Positions 17,531 through 25,447 of a stretch of 64,000 nt of DNA are shown piece after piece. Position 1 is the stretch's first letter, and every line of letters begins with the position of its first letter. The stretch spans positions 4,223,501 through 4,287,500 of the forward strand of contig NZ_CP013611.1 in assembly GCF_001482385.1 (NCBI RefSeq), in the 5' to 3' direction. The DNA is from Pseudoalteromonas rubra. Lineage in GTDB: Bacteria > Pseudomonadota > Gammaproteobacteria > Enterobacterales > Alteromonadaceae. The notes below the pieces were generated by a model, which had not been told where the DNA came from, did no database searches, and was given only the letters and a program-made list of their open reading frames with translations. Made by a program: the position numbers and the translations under genes.

Positions 17531-17905
17531 TCAGCCTTCGCTGGCTTTATCCAGAGGCGTGACGTTTGATTGCTCCGCACGATGGTTTAACTGACCTTGT
17601 ATTTGGGCACCAGCCTGAATACACAAAGTATCATGTGCAATATCACCGGTGACCCTGGCACTGGGTTCAAGCGTAACGCTGTCAGCGCTGATCCCGCCTT
17701 GTACTTGTCCTCGGACCTGAACCTGGTTTGCAATGATATTCCCCTCGACGACACCCGTTTCACCAATGATTAGCTGGGTCACTCGTAGATCGCCAACCAC
17801 TTTGCCATCGATTTGAATTTCACCATCACACTGGATGTTACCTGTGATTGTGGTGTCGGGAGAAATGAGCGAGAAAGGAAGTGAAGTTTTCTTTTTATTG
17901 AACAC
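17531..17905 (-). CDS. bactofilin (polymer-forming cytoskeletal protein)
   Basis: A 124-residue protein made almost wholly of the bactofilin (DUF583) beta-helix: repeated short strands around ITGNIQCDGEIQIDGKVVGDL, GVVEGNIIANQVQVRGQVQG and ARVTGDIAHDTLCIQAGAQI (about residues 15-108), with flexible ends. Bactofilins polymerise without nucleotide and scaffold cell-wall enzymes. Its start lies inside the end of the M23 peptidase gene (11-base overlap), so the two are translationally coupled. This pairing is known from other bacteria, where bactofilin positions the peptidase. Confidence 0.92.
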   Translation of the reverse strand: MFNKKKTSLPFSLISPDTTITGNIQCDGEIQIDGKVVGDLRVTQLIIGETGVVEGNIIANQVQVRGQVQGGISADSVTLEPSARVTGDIAHDTLCIQAGAQIQGQLNHRAEQSNVTPLDKASEG

Positions 17906-19001
17906 GTTTGAGCACTCTTGCCAGTTTTACAGGGTTTATATGCTTTTTATCCTGTAACACCTCATAATGCAAGTGTGTACTGGTACTACGACCTGTGCTA
18001 CCCATCAGGGCGATTACCTCTGACTGTTTAACTGCCTGACCTTTTTTCACTTTGATGGTATGTAAATGGCCATAGCGAGTTACTATGCCATTGGCATGTT
18101 GAATCTCTATAAACTTGCCATAACCCCCATTTTTACCAGCTTTACTGACCACACCATCAGCCGGGGCAATGATCTGGGTTTTGTGCCAGCCTGCCATATC
18201 AACCCCTTTGTGATAGGCGCGGCGGCCTGTGATGGGGTCTTTACGAAAACCAAAGGCGCTGGAAATATAATACTTGTCGTGCGCGACGGGCATCATTTTT
18301 GGAGTGGAATGTAATAAATTCTCCAGCTGATTGAGCTGCACTGAGTCATCGATAAGCTGGGTATAGCTGTCATTTAGCAACGTTGCATCGACCTGATGAT
18401 ATGGACCACCCTGGGCGGAGTTGCTTTCGGTTGACAGTGTCAGACCTGCTTCATTAAACCCGGCCATCAACTGGTTGTGGCGCGCCGAAATAACGGCCTG
18501 TAAGGTTGTGAGCAATGCAGCCTGTGCATCATTCAAATCCGCGCTTTGGGTTTCAAATTCATGACTGTCACTGAGGTCACTGACCGCAGGTTGTGCATCC
18601 GTCTGCGGTGCATCGTCTGGTAAAGCAGCGGGAGCGTCTGATTGTTCGGTGATAGAAGTTGGCAGTGCACTGACAATTTCACTGAGCACTGTGTGTTGCT
18701 CGTTTAAAGTCGCGAGCTGAGTGTGCTGCTGTGCCAGTTTTGCAGTTAGCTGCTGTTTTTCCTGTTCCCAACTTTGCGCTTTGGTCCGAAGTTCAGACTG
18801 TAAGGCATTGACTGTGTCTTGTTGCTTAAAAAACGCTGATGTACTGATAACTAACCAGCTAAGAGCACAACAAACCAGCACTAGTGCGATAAATTGCAAC
18901 CAGCCGGGCACAACCATCAGACTAACCTGGCCGTTCTGGCGCAGCATTAGTTGCTTAGGTTGAAATAGTGATGTGATCAGACGTTTGATATAGCGAAACA
19001 T
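17895..19001 (-). CDS. membrane-anchored M23 (LytM-type) peptidoglycan endopeptidase
   Basis: A 368-residue protein: short cytosolic N-terminus, one membrane segment (about residues 30-52, LQFIALVLVCCALSWLVIST), a periplasmic coiled coil (about 60-105, Gln/Leu/Glu-rich), an acidic linker, and a C-terminal M23 domain (about 240-355). The zinc-site motifs are intact: HKGVDMAG (HxxxD) and HLHYE (HxH). It should cut peptide cross-links in peptidoglycan, in partnership with the overlapping bactofilin, for cell shape or envelope growth. The domain arrangement resembles MepM/M23 members that sit beside bactofilins. Confidence 0.92.
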   Translation of the reverse strand: MFRYIKRLITSLFQPKQLMLRQNGQVSLMVVPGWLQFIALVLVCCALSWLVISTSAFFKQQDTVNALQSELRTKAQSWEQEKQQLTAKLAQQHTQLATLNEQHTVLSEIVSALPTSITEQSDAPAALPDDAPQTDAQPAVSDLSDSHEFETQSADLNDAQAALLTTLQAVISARHNQLMAGFNEAGLTLSTESNSAQGGPYHQVDATLLNDSYTQLIDDSVQLNQLENLLHSTPKMMPVAHDKYYISSAFGFRKDPITGRRAYHKGVDMAGWHKTQIIAPADGVVSKAGKNGGYGKFIEIQHANGIVTRYGHLHTIKVKKGQAVKQSEVIALMGSTGRSTSTHLHYEVLQDKKHINPVKLARVLKRVQ

Positions 19002-19070
19002 AACACGTAAAAATTAAAAATAACGACTCACTCTAACAATTTTTATGCAAAAAGCCAGTATTTACTTACA

Positions 19071-19098
19071 AAAAAAAGGTGTACTCAAGCACACCTTT
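19071..19098 (-). terminator. intrinsic terminator of fahA
   Basis: An AAAGGTGT/ACACCTTT stem has an 8-base loop; on the minus strand it runs into a T-tract (complement of the A-run 19069-19077). It lies 31 bases beyond the fahA stop codon. Confidence 0.8.
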
Positions 19099-19128
19099 GT
19101 TTTGTATAGGAATAGTTTTCGCTTGCGA

Positions 19129-20442
19129 TTACTTCGCTGGCAGGATAGTGCCTTCGACTGAACCGAAACCGATACGTGCAAAGCCATTGGCTTCACACCA
19201 GCCGCGCATAATGACCTTGTCGCCATCTTCCAGGAACTTACGCTCTTCGCCATTGTCCAGGGTGATGGTCTCTTTGCCGCCACGCGATAGCTCTAACAGT
19301 GAGCCCGCTTCTTCGTGCTCCGGACCAGACTGTGTACCTGAGCCCAGCATGTCGCCTGGCAGGAAGTTACAGCCGTTTACGGTGTGGTGAGTGACCATTT
19401 GTGCCACTGTCCAGTAGCTGTGCTTAAAGCTTGATTCTGACAGCTTGCTAGGCGCAGCATTGGCTTCGCGCATTTTCGCTGTTTCAAGTAGTACGTCCAT
19501 CTGGATATCAAACGCACCAGCTTCACGGTTGTGTGCAGACTCCAGATAGTCCAGAGGCTGAGGATCTTGCTCATCACGGTGCCAGTTGGTGCGATACGGC
19601 GCCAGGGCTTCTGTAGTAACAATCCAGGGTGACACAGTTGATGCAAAGTTTTTCGCCAGGAATGGACCTAATGGTTGATATTCCCAAGCCTGAAGATCAC
19701 GGGCTGACCAGTCATTGAACAGGCAGAAACCAAATACATGGCTTTCAGCATCTTCAATCGAAATAGAGTCACCCAGTTCATTGCCTTTACCAAGATAGAT
19801 ACCCAGTTCCAGTTCGTAGTCCAGACGCTTACAAGGACCAAATGACGGTGTATCTGCATCAGGTGCTTTCGTCTGACCTTTAGGGCGAGGGAAGTTCTGA
19901 CCAGACACGTCAATTGAAGAAGCACGGCCGTGGTAACCAATTGGTACCCACTTGTAGTTAGGCAGCAAAGGGTTGTCCGGGCGGAACAAGCTACCTACCG
20001 CAGTAGCGTGGTAGATTGAGGTATAGAAATCAGTGTAATCGCCAATGTGACAAGGCAGCGCATATTCAACGTCAGACTGTGCAACCAACGCCGCTTCTAG
20101 TGCGCCCTGGTGCTCTGAGCCTTCACGAAGAGCACGAGACAGTGCTAAGCGCAGTGCAGACCAGTAGTTCTGACCCATACCCATAAACTCATTCAGTTTA
20201 GGTGCATTGGCTGCTTCAGCGGCATCCTGTGCTTCGCCACTGAAAATTCCTGCACCAGCAACCACAGCCAGGTCCAGTACCTGATCACCAATGGCAACAC
20301 CGCCACGGAACTCTTCCGCGCTGTCTTTGCGGCGGAATGAAGCAAATGGCAGGTTTTGAATTGGGAAGTCGGTACCGGCCTGGTTTGCGCTGGCAACCCA
20401 GCTTTTAAGATTAATGTCGTGCGTTTCGTTGATAAAAGACAT
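19129..20442 (-). CDS. fahA: fumarylacetoacetase
   Basis: A 437-residue enzyme that hydrolyses 4-fumarylacetoacetate to fumarate and acetoacetate, the last step of tyrosine/homogentisate degradation. The start is the ATG of MSFINETHD, preceded by AAAGGAAAG; a longer reading starts inside that site. Family signatures are seen: YTDFYTSIYHATAVGSLFR with the catalytic His, NYKWVPIGYHGRASSI, LDYELELGIYLGKGNELG (metal-binding acidic residues), FCLFNDWSARDLQAWEY, and TPSFGPCKR. It follows hppD by about 155 bases in the same orientation. Confidence 0.95.
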   Translation of the reverse strand: MSFINETHDINLKSWVASANQAGTDFPIQNLPFASFRRKDSAEEFRGGVAIGDQVLDLAVVAGAGIFSGEAQDAAEAANAPKLNEFMGMGQNYWSALRLALSRALREGSEHQGALEAALVAQSDVEYALPCHIGDYTDFYTSIYHATAVGSLFRPDNPLLPNYKWVPIGYHGRASSIDVSGQNFPRPKGQTKAPDADTPSFGPCKRLDYELELGIYLGKGNELGDSISIEDAESHVFGFCLFNDWSARDLQAWEYQPLGPFLAKNFASTVSPWIVTTEALAPYRTNWHRDEQDPQPLDYLESAHNREAGAFDIQMDVLLETAKMREANAAPSKLSESSFKHSYWTVAQMVTHHTVNGCNFLPGDMLGSGTQSGPEHEEAGSLLELSRGGKETITLDNGEERKFLEDGDKVIMRGWCEANGFARIGFGSVEGTILPAK

Positions 20443-20539
20443 GGTCTTTCCTTTTTGCAAGTTTGAGGCTGCTCTCAGATGTGGTGATAGCGTTCTGGTT
20501 TTTCAATGCAACATCTGAGTCTCAGACAAATTAAACGGC

Positions 20540-20575
20540 AAAAGCAGCCAGAAGGCATGGCCCCAAGCTGCTTTT
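20540..20575 (-). terminator. hairpin between hppD and fahA
   Basis: A 9-bp perfect stem (AAAAGCAGC/GCTGCTTTT) with an 18-base loop sits 24 bases after hppD on the minus strand and ends in TTTT. It may partly terminate hppD transcription and so lower fahA expression, or stabilise the hppD mRNA end. Confidence 0.5.
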
Positions 20576-20598
20576 AATTATCCACTCTCAAAGGAGAA

Positions 20599-21645
20599 TT
20601 AGATCACGCCGCGGCGTTCCTGGTCACGCTCGATAGACTCGAACAGTGCCTGGAAGTTACCTTCACCGAAACCACCGTCGTCAACACGCTGGATCATTTC
20701 GATAAAGATAGGGCCGAACAGGTTCTTAGTGAAGATCTGTAGCAGGTAGCAATCTTCACTCTGGCTGTCTACCAGGATCTGGTGCTCTTTGATCTTGTCA
20801 CGGTCTTCTTTAACCCAAGGTACACGGTCAAAGATAGTGTCGTAGTAGTGATCAACAATGTCTAATGTTGCAATGTTAGTCTGGTCAAGTTTGTCCAGTG
20901 ACGCAACCAGGTCGTTGGTCAGGAATGCCAAGTGCTGTACGCCCGGGCCATTGTACTCGTCCAGGTACTCGTCGATCTGGTTGTTGTTGTCGTCTTTACC
21001 TTCGTTAATTGGAATAGAGAAGGTGCCACATGGAGACTTCAGTGCGTATGACAACAGAGCAGTCTTCTGACCTTTGATGTCGAAGTAACGAACTTCAGTA
21101 AAGCCGAATACGTCTTTGTAGAAGTTTGCCCATGTTTCCATGGTGCCTTTGTATACGTTGTTAGTCAGGTGGTCGATGCGCAGGAAGCCTTTGTCTTCAA
21201 CGATAACTTGCTCTTCCAGCTCAACGAAGTCTTGCTCAAAGATAGAGCCTTTGTCACCGAATACATCGATGAAGTAGATCAGGCTGTCACCAATGCCGTA
21301 AATAGCAGGGTAAGGCAGATCTTTGTGTGTTGAGTCAGTCGCTGGTTTTGCACCACGCTCTACCGCGATTTCAAACGCTTTTTGCGCGTCTTCTACACGC
21401 CAGCCCATTGAACAGATTGCCGGGCCGTGGCTCTTAGCGAACTCAGCAGAGAAACCGCCGCGCTCTTTGTTCAGCAGGAAGTGAATGTCATGCTGGTTGT
21501 AGTATAGGATGTCTTTGTCTTTGAACTTTTTCAGTTTAGAAAAACCAAAGTCGGCAAAAATCTTTTCCATGTAGTCCGCATCTGGTGTTGCGTACTCGGT
21601 AAACTCAATGCCTACTAGGCCTAGAGGATTTGTTACTTCACTCAT
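20599..21645 (-). CDS. hppD: 4-hydroxyphenylpyruvate dioxygenase
   Basis: A 348-residue Fe(II) enzyme that turns 4-hydroxyphenylpyruvate into homogentisate in tyrosine degradation. The ATG of MSEVTNPLG is preferred because GGGAG lies eight bases upstream; the in-frame ATG two codons earlier is too close to it. The two vicinal-oxygen-chelate halves are visible. Metal ligands are the His in RIDHLTNNV, the His in GVQHLAFLT, and the Glu of GPIFIEMIQR. The C-terminal GFGEGNFQALFESIERDQ is typical of the family. The pyomelanin precursor homogentisate would be made here; no homogentisate dioxygenase gene is in the window. Confidence 0.96.
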   Translation of the reverse strand: MSEVTNPLGLVGIEFTEYATPDADYMEKIFADFGFSKLKKFKDKDILYYNQHDIHFLLNKERGGFSAEFAKSHGPAICSMGWRVEDAQKAFEIAVERGAKPATDSTHKDLPYPAIYGIGDSLIYFIDVFGDKGSIFEQDFVELEEQVIVEDKGFLRIDHLTNNVYKGTMETWANFYKDVFGFTEVRYFDIKGQKTALLSYALKSPCGTFSIPINEGKDDNNNQIDEYLDEYNGPGVQHLAFLTNDLVASLDKLDQTNIATLDIVDHYYDTIFDRVPWVKEDRDKIKEHQILVDSQSEDCYLLQIFTKNLFGPIFIEMIQRVDDGGFGEGNFQALFESIERDQERRGVI

Positions 21646-21651
21646 TGTCAT

Positions 21652-22020
21652 ACTCCCGCTTTAAAGCACTGGATCGCTATTTGTTTTGTGCTGTGGATGA
21701 TTAATCAAAATGACCAAAAGGGGAAGCTATGGGGGGGAATTAGCAAGAGGGCGAAATGTAAATCTGGTTGGACAATTTAGGCAAAATGAACACTAAAGTG
21801 ACACATATAATTTTTTATCCAAAAATTGTAGTTTAAAGCATCAAAATGCATAGTGGAGAGTGTGGTTTAGGGGCACTGGGAAAATTATTAAGTTGTTGAA
21901 TTTTAAAGTCTTGCTCTGGTTTTTTGAATTTTTTAACTGAGAATGTAGACTTGTTCCTTTTGCACTACCAAACTTAGAAATTGAGAAGATATGTATCGAA
22001 TAGTTTACAAATTGGCGGGT
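21652..22020. other. hppD upstream region without genes
   Basis: This AT-rich stretch of about 370 bases holds the presumed hppD promoter and a TyrR-box-like site at 21757. A run of seven G follows at 21731. I see no open reading frame or RNA gene worth reporting. Confidence 0.6.
21757..21774. promoter_or_regulatory. TyrR-box-like operator upstream of hppD
   Basis: TGTAAA-N6-TGGACA fits the TyrR box TGTAAA-N6-TTTACA at 10 of 12 positions and keeps the essential G-N14-C spacing. It is 112 bases upstream of the hppD start. A TyrR gene is present at 44480. TyrR-type proteins (PhhR in Pseudomonas) activate aromatic amino-acid catabolism, so activation of hppD is plausible. Confidence 0.5.
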
Positions 22021-22026
22021 GAAATG

Positions 22027-22050
22027 AAAAAACCGCGCTTAGTCGCGCGG
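22027..22050 (-). terminator. intrinsic terminator of the POT transporter gene
   Basis: A GC-rich 6-bp stem (CCGCGC/GCGCGG), extended by A-T pairs, has a TTAGTC loop. Its minus-strand 3' side is a run of T (A-run 22027-22032 on the plus strand). It lies about 30 bases after the stop codon. Confidence 0.85.
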
Positions 22051-22080
22051 TTTTTAAACACTAAATATTTATCTAACAGG

Positions 22081-23565
22081 CTAGCGTACGCCGTGCATCA
22101 GGCGTGTAATCGCTGGTGCTGCCAGGAAGTAAATGACGGCACCACCAACACCTAACCAGACTAGCTGCATAAATACATCAGAATACTGTGCGATTGAGCC
22201 AACAGCATGACCGGACTCACCTCCACCACTGGTAGCGATAGATGCAATGACACCTGCTAGGTATTGTGCCATAGCGATAGACAAGAACCAGCCGCCCATT
22301 GCAAGGCCAACTTCTTTTGGTTTGGCTAATTTAGTTACCATAGATAGACCAATCGGAGATAGACACAGCTCACCTAAAGTATGGATCAGATAACACAATG
22401 CGAGCATGTAAGCTGGCACCTTACCACTGGCGTCTTGCATAAACTGAATCGCAAATACCAATACGTAGAAGCCCAGAGCCGCACCTAGCAGGCCGAAAGC
22501 AAACTTGCGAGGAATAGATGGATTTGCTTCTCGCTGATCCAGTTTAAGCCACAGTGCAGCTAAAACAGGCGCAAACAAAATAATGAATATAGAGTTAGCT
22601 GACTGAAACAGCGTGAAGTGAATTGTCGTAAAGCCAATATCCAGATTGACATGATCTTTGGCAAAGAAATTTAATGAAGAGCCAGCTTGCTCAAATAACG
22701 CCCAGAAAACGGTGTTGGCCAAAAAGAGCAGCAACATGGCAATGTATCTGTGTAGTTGTTTTTTATCGCCGGACTGGAAGCCACTATATAAGAAGTAAGC
22801 GATTAATCCTAACATTAAAAAGGCAAGCAGGTATCCAAGTAATGCACTGTTACTGAGTAGATAGAAAGCCGGTACAACCAGTAATACAGCACTTGCTGCA
22901 ACAACCGCAAAGCGTGACCAACTGGCTTTTGCATTTTCAGCCTTGCCAACACCGCCTAACCAGGATTTTTGCAGCTGGAAAACCATTACACCGAAAATCA
23001 TACCTATGCCAGCTGCGAGGAAGCCGTACTGATAGCCCCAGATGGCCCCGATGATGGTGGCACAGATAATAGGCGCGAGTGCACCACCTAAGTTGATGCC
23101 CATGTAGAAAATGGTAAAGCCTGAATCCCGGCGCGGGTCACCTGGTTCGTAAAGCTTGCCTACAATAGTGGAAATGTTCGGTTTAAACAGGCCATTACCC
23201 ATTACGATAAATGCAAGGCCAAACAAGAAGGTCGTGAGATCCGGTGCCATCAGCATAAACATACCGACGGCCATCATAATACCACCGAGAATGATTGATC
23301 TTTGGTAGCCGATCAGTCGGTCAGCGACATATCCCCCCAAAATTGCGGTCATGTATACCATCGAAGTGTAACCACCATAGGTTAAGCTAGCTTGTTTAGC
23401 CGCTTCTTCAGCAGTGAGGTGGTCGAAAAAGGCGATAGCAACATAAGGGGCAAGAACGGCACGCATGCCATAATAACAAAATCGTTCCCAGAATTCTGCC
23501 GAGAACAGCATCCACAACCCTTTAGGATGCCCTAAAATGGTCGGAGCCTGTGTATTTGAACTCAT
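22081..23565 (-). CDS. proton-dependent oligopeptide transporter (POT/PTR family)
   Basis: A 494-residue inner-membrane protein with about 14 hydrophobic segments. The family signature is in the first helix, EFWERFCYYGMRAVL (the E-x-x-E-R-F-x-Y-Y motif for proton coupling). GGYVADRLIGYQRSIILGG follows in the loop after helix 2, and FTIFYMGINLGG is in the fifth helix. It should import di- and tripeptides with protons, like DtpA/B of E. coli. It is monocistronic, with a terminator downstream and a 285-base upstream region. Peptide uptake beside tyrosine degradation genes suggests protein-rich marine substrates, but no link is proven. Confidence 0.93.
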   Translation of the reverse strand: MSSNTQAPTILGHPKGLWMLFSAEFWERFCYYGMRAVLAPYVAIAFFDHLTAEEAAKQASLTYGGYTSMVYMTAILGGYVADRLIGYQRSIILGGIMMAVGMFMLMAPDLTTFLFGLAFIVMGNGLFKPNISTIVGKLYEPGDPRRDSGFTIFYMGINLGGALAPIICATIIGAIWGYQYGFLAAGIGMIFGVMVFQLQKSWLGGVGKAENAKASWSRFAVVAASAVLLVVPAFYLLSNSALLGYLLAFLMLGLIAYFLYSGFQSGDKKQLHRYIAMLLLFLANTVFWALFEQAGSSLNFFAKDHVNLDIGFTTIHFTLFQSANSIFIILFAPVLAALWLKLDQREANPSIPRKFAFGLLGAALGFYVLVFAIQFMQDASGKVPAYMLALCYLIHTLGELCLSPIGLSMVTKLAKPKEVGLAMGGWFLSIAMAQYLAGVIASIATSGGGESGHAVGSIAQYSDVFMQLVWLGVGGAVIYFLAAPAITRLMHGVR

Positions 23566-23801
23566 AAGTTTTTATCCAGATTAAAATCACAATGTGTTGT
23601 TTTGGCCTTAATATTATCGATGCTGAAGGTACTGTTGATGACAGTATTGCTCAGCATACTTTGAACGGGTGGCCAGTCCCCAAAAGATTTACAAGTTAGT
23701 GTAATGCTGACTAACTATGCATTAAAAGCGCGTCAGTATACCTAGTGGGGTGGCGATGGGGAAGCCTTACCAGCTGGGTTAGACGCTTTTTGTATACAAA
23801 A

Positions 23802-23824
23802 AAACCAGCCTGTTTGGCTGGTTT
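23802..23824 (-). terminator. intrinsic terminator of the 23851 gene
   Basis: A 9-bp stem (AAACCAGCC/GGCTGGTTT) with a TGTTT loop is flanked by an A-run that reads as T-tract on the minus strand. It lies 27 bases beyond the stop codon. Confidence 0.85.
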
Positions 23825-23850
23825 TTGCGCATATTGAACGAATGTGCCGG

Positions 23851-25059
23851 TTATCGGCAGAAATTGTCGACAAACGTCAGGTCATTGATGTGCTCAGGAC
23901 CTTCCATCACCAATGTCGCAACGGCAGTGTTTGGATTGAGCTGCCAGATCTGTGCGTTACTGCCATTTTCACGACCAGATACATACAGTTCGCCATTGTC
24001 TGTGATTGCCAGGCCAGAAGCCCAGTTCACGCCGTGCTCACCAATCTTAGTCAACTCCATGTTGCCTTCGTCTAGGGTATACAGCGCTTTGCCGGTTAAG
24101 ACGTAAAGCACGTTCCCGTCTGCTGAGTAAGCAATGTCACCATGGCTGAAATCGTCACCTGAGTATGACAATTTACCCAACACGGTTTTTTCGCCGCTGC
24201 TCATGTCAAAGTCGTACATATACGTCTTACTGGTGCTACGTAATGAGATACCGTCTGGGGTGACTGCTGAGCGATACAAAGGCCATGATTTAGTCTCTGC
24301 TACGCTGTACTGCTGATTGCCGTCCAGGTCCAGTGCCCACAGAGTAGACGCTTTAGTACTGCTGTTGGTCTGCTCCATGAAGTACAGTACACCATCTTTA
24401 CTGGCGATATTTGAGGCTGTGTGTGTGACACCCGATACTGTGCTGTACTGCCCTGCATCCAGATCAAAGTGGTAGACGAAGCCGTTTTGCACAGAGCCGT
24501 AGTTATTGATGCCAAACAGGCCAGTTACACAATCTGCGGTAACAGACACATTGTCCAGCAATGCGCCATAGGAATCTGAGTTACCTGCACCCACGAACTT
24601 CAGCGTACTTTCATCGCTGTCAGCTGTCACTGTGATGGTGTAATGTTGCCAGCCGCGTTGTGTACCGTTTAGCTCTGCGATTACCTGGTCATCCCAGTAC
24701 ACGGTTGCTTTGTTGGTATCTGCATTATTGGTAACACGTGGTGAGTAGTAGAAGCTCACGACATACTGCTTGCCCGCTTCAGTCGCAACATTTTGATATG
24801 CACTGTAGTTACGGGTGGAGTCCAGCTCCAGGTATTGTTCACCATCCTGAGCCTGAATAAGACCAAGGCGATTGGTCTGAATTTCAAATTTTGCAGAGCT
24901 GCGATTCCAGCCTGGTAGCGTTCTCAACAGGCTCCAGGAGCCTTTGATGGTACTTGATTGCTCAAAAGAACCGTTAGTGATTAGATTGTCACTGGCATTT
25001 GCAGCAAAGCTGCTGATTAGGGCGGCACTCAGGCCAAGTGCGATAACTGATAATTTCAT
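23851..25059 (-). CDS. secreted protein with N-terminal DUF642-like domain and C-terminal beta-propeller-like domain
   Basis: A 402-residue exported protein. The start is the ATG of MKLSVIALGLSAALISSFAANA with GGAG seven bases upstream. Mature residues about 1-155 resemble carbohydrate-binding DUF642/CBM-like beta-sandwiches (NLITNGSFEQS, PGWNRSSAKFEIQTN, YLELDSTRNYSAYQNV, a final GALLDNVSV). Residues about 165-400 form repeated four-strand units with YxxDxxx turns (LFGINNYGSVQNGFVYHFDL, TLWALDLDGNQQ, NVLYVLTGKALYTLDE, GELYVSGRENGSNAQIWQLN), typical of a beta-propeller. It probably binds a glycan or surface polymer outside the cell. It is monocistronic. Confidence 0.7.
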   Translation of the reverse strand: MKLSVIALGLSAALISSFAANASDNLITNGSFEQSSTIKGSWSLLRTLPGWNRSSAKFEIQTNRLGLIQAQDGEQYLELDSTRNYSAYQNVATEAGKQYVVSFYYSPRVTNNADTNKATVYWDDQVIAELNGTQRGWQHYTITVTADSDESTLKFVGAGNSDSYGALLDNVSVTADCVTGLFGINNYGSVQNGFVYHFDLDAGQYSTVSGVTHTASNIASKDGVLYFMEQTNSSTKASTLWALDLDGNQQYSVAETKSWPLYRSAVTPDGISLRSTSKTYMYDFDMSSGEKTVLGKLSYSGDDFSHGDIAYSADGNVLYVLTGKALYTLDEGNMELTKIGEHGVNWASGLAITDNGELYVSGRENGSNAQIWQLNPNTAVATLVMEGPEHINDLTFVDNFCR

Positions 25060-25286
25060 AGATATACTCCAGGGCTTCACTCTATCTGTGTAAATAAAAT
25101 GTTATCCCTAATCAATTTTAACTAATTCCATTTTCTTACTTTTACTCGGTCTGGTCAATTAAAAATCAAAAAATGACCGTTAGTTCCTATTTATGCCTCA
25201 ATTTTAGAATATAAAAGTGATACCAAAGGGTTGGTTTTTACACGCTGTGTTCCTAATACTTTTACATGTCATCTGATCTACTGTCG

Positions 25287-25362
25287 TTTCGCATTTTGCA
25301 CATTTTTGTGTTTTGCATGTCCATAAGGGTCACTGGGCTTAGCAAAATTGCAAAATGCGAAA
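25287..25362. repeat. 14-bp perfect inverted repeat in an intergenic region
   Basis: TTTCGCATTTTGCA (25287-25300) and its exact reverse complement (25349-25362) are separated by 48 bases. The spacer contains partial extra copies (TTTTGCA, GCAAAATTGC). It lies in the otherwise gene-free stretch 25060-25447, between the promoter of the propeller gene and the end of the capsule-like operon. It could be a structured RNA, a protein-binding dyad or a small element remnant. Confidence 0.6.
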
Positions 25363-25409
25363 ACAAACCATCAAGAGAGACGCTCAATACCCAACATAGC
25401 AAGGAGTGT

Positions 25410-25432
25410 GCCCACATCATGCTGATGTGGGC
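25410..25432 (-). terminator. hairpin at the end of the capsule-like operon
   Basis: A perfect 10-bp stem (GCCCACATCA/TGATGTGGGC) with a TGC loop lies 16 bases after the stop of the CapB-like gene. No T-tract follows on the minus strand, so it may be a Rho-assisted or processing-related 3' end. Confidence 0.55.
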
Positions 25433-25447
25433 CAGGGGAGAGGCATG

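Noticed and set aside
23690..23725. TTTACA-N6-TGTAAT near the POT gene as a TyrR box
   Set aside because: The half-sites are everted compared with the TyrR box (TGTAAA first), so the required G-N14-C geometry is absent.
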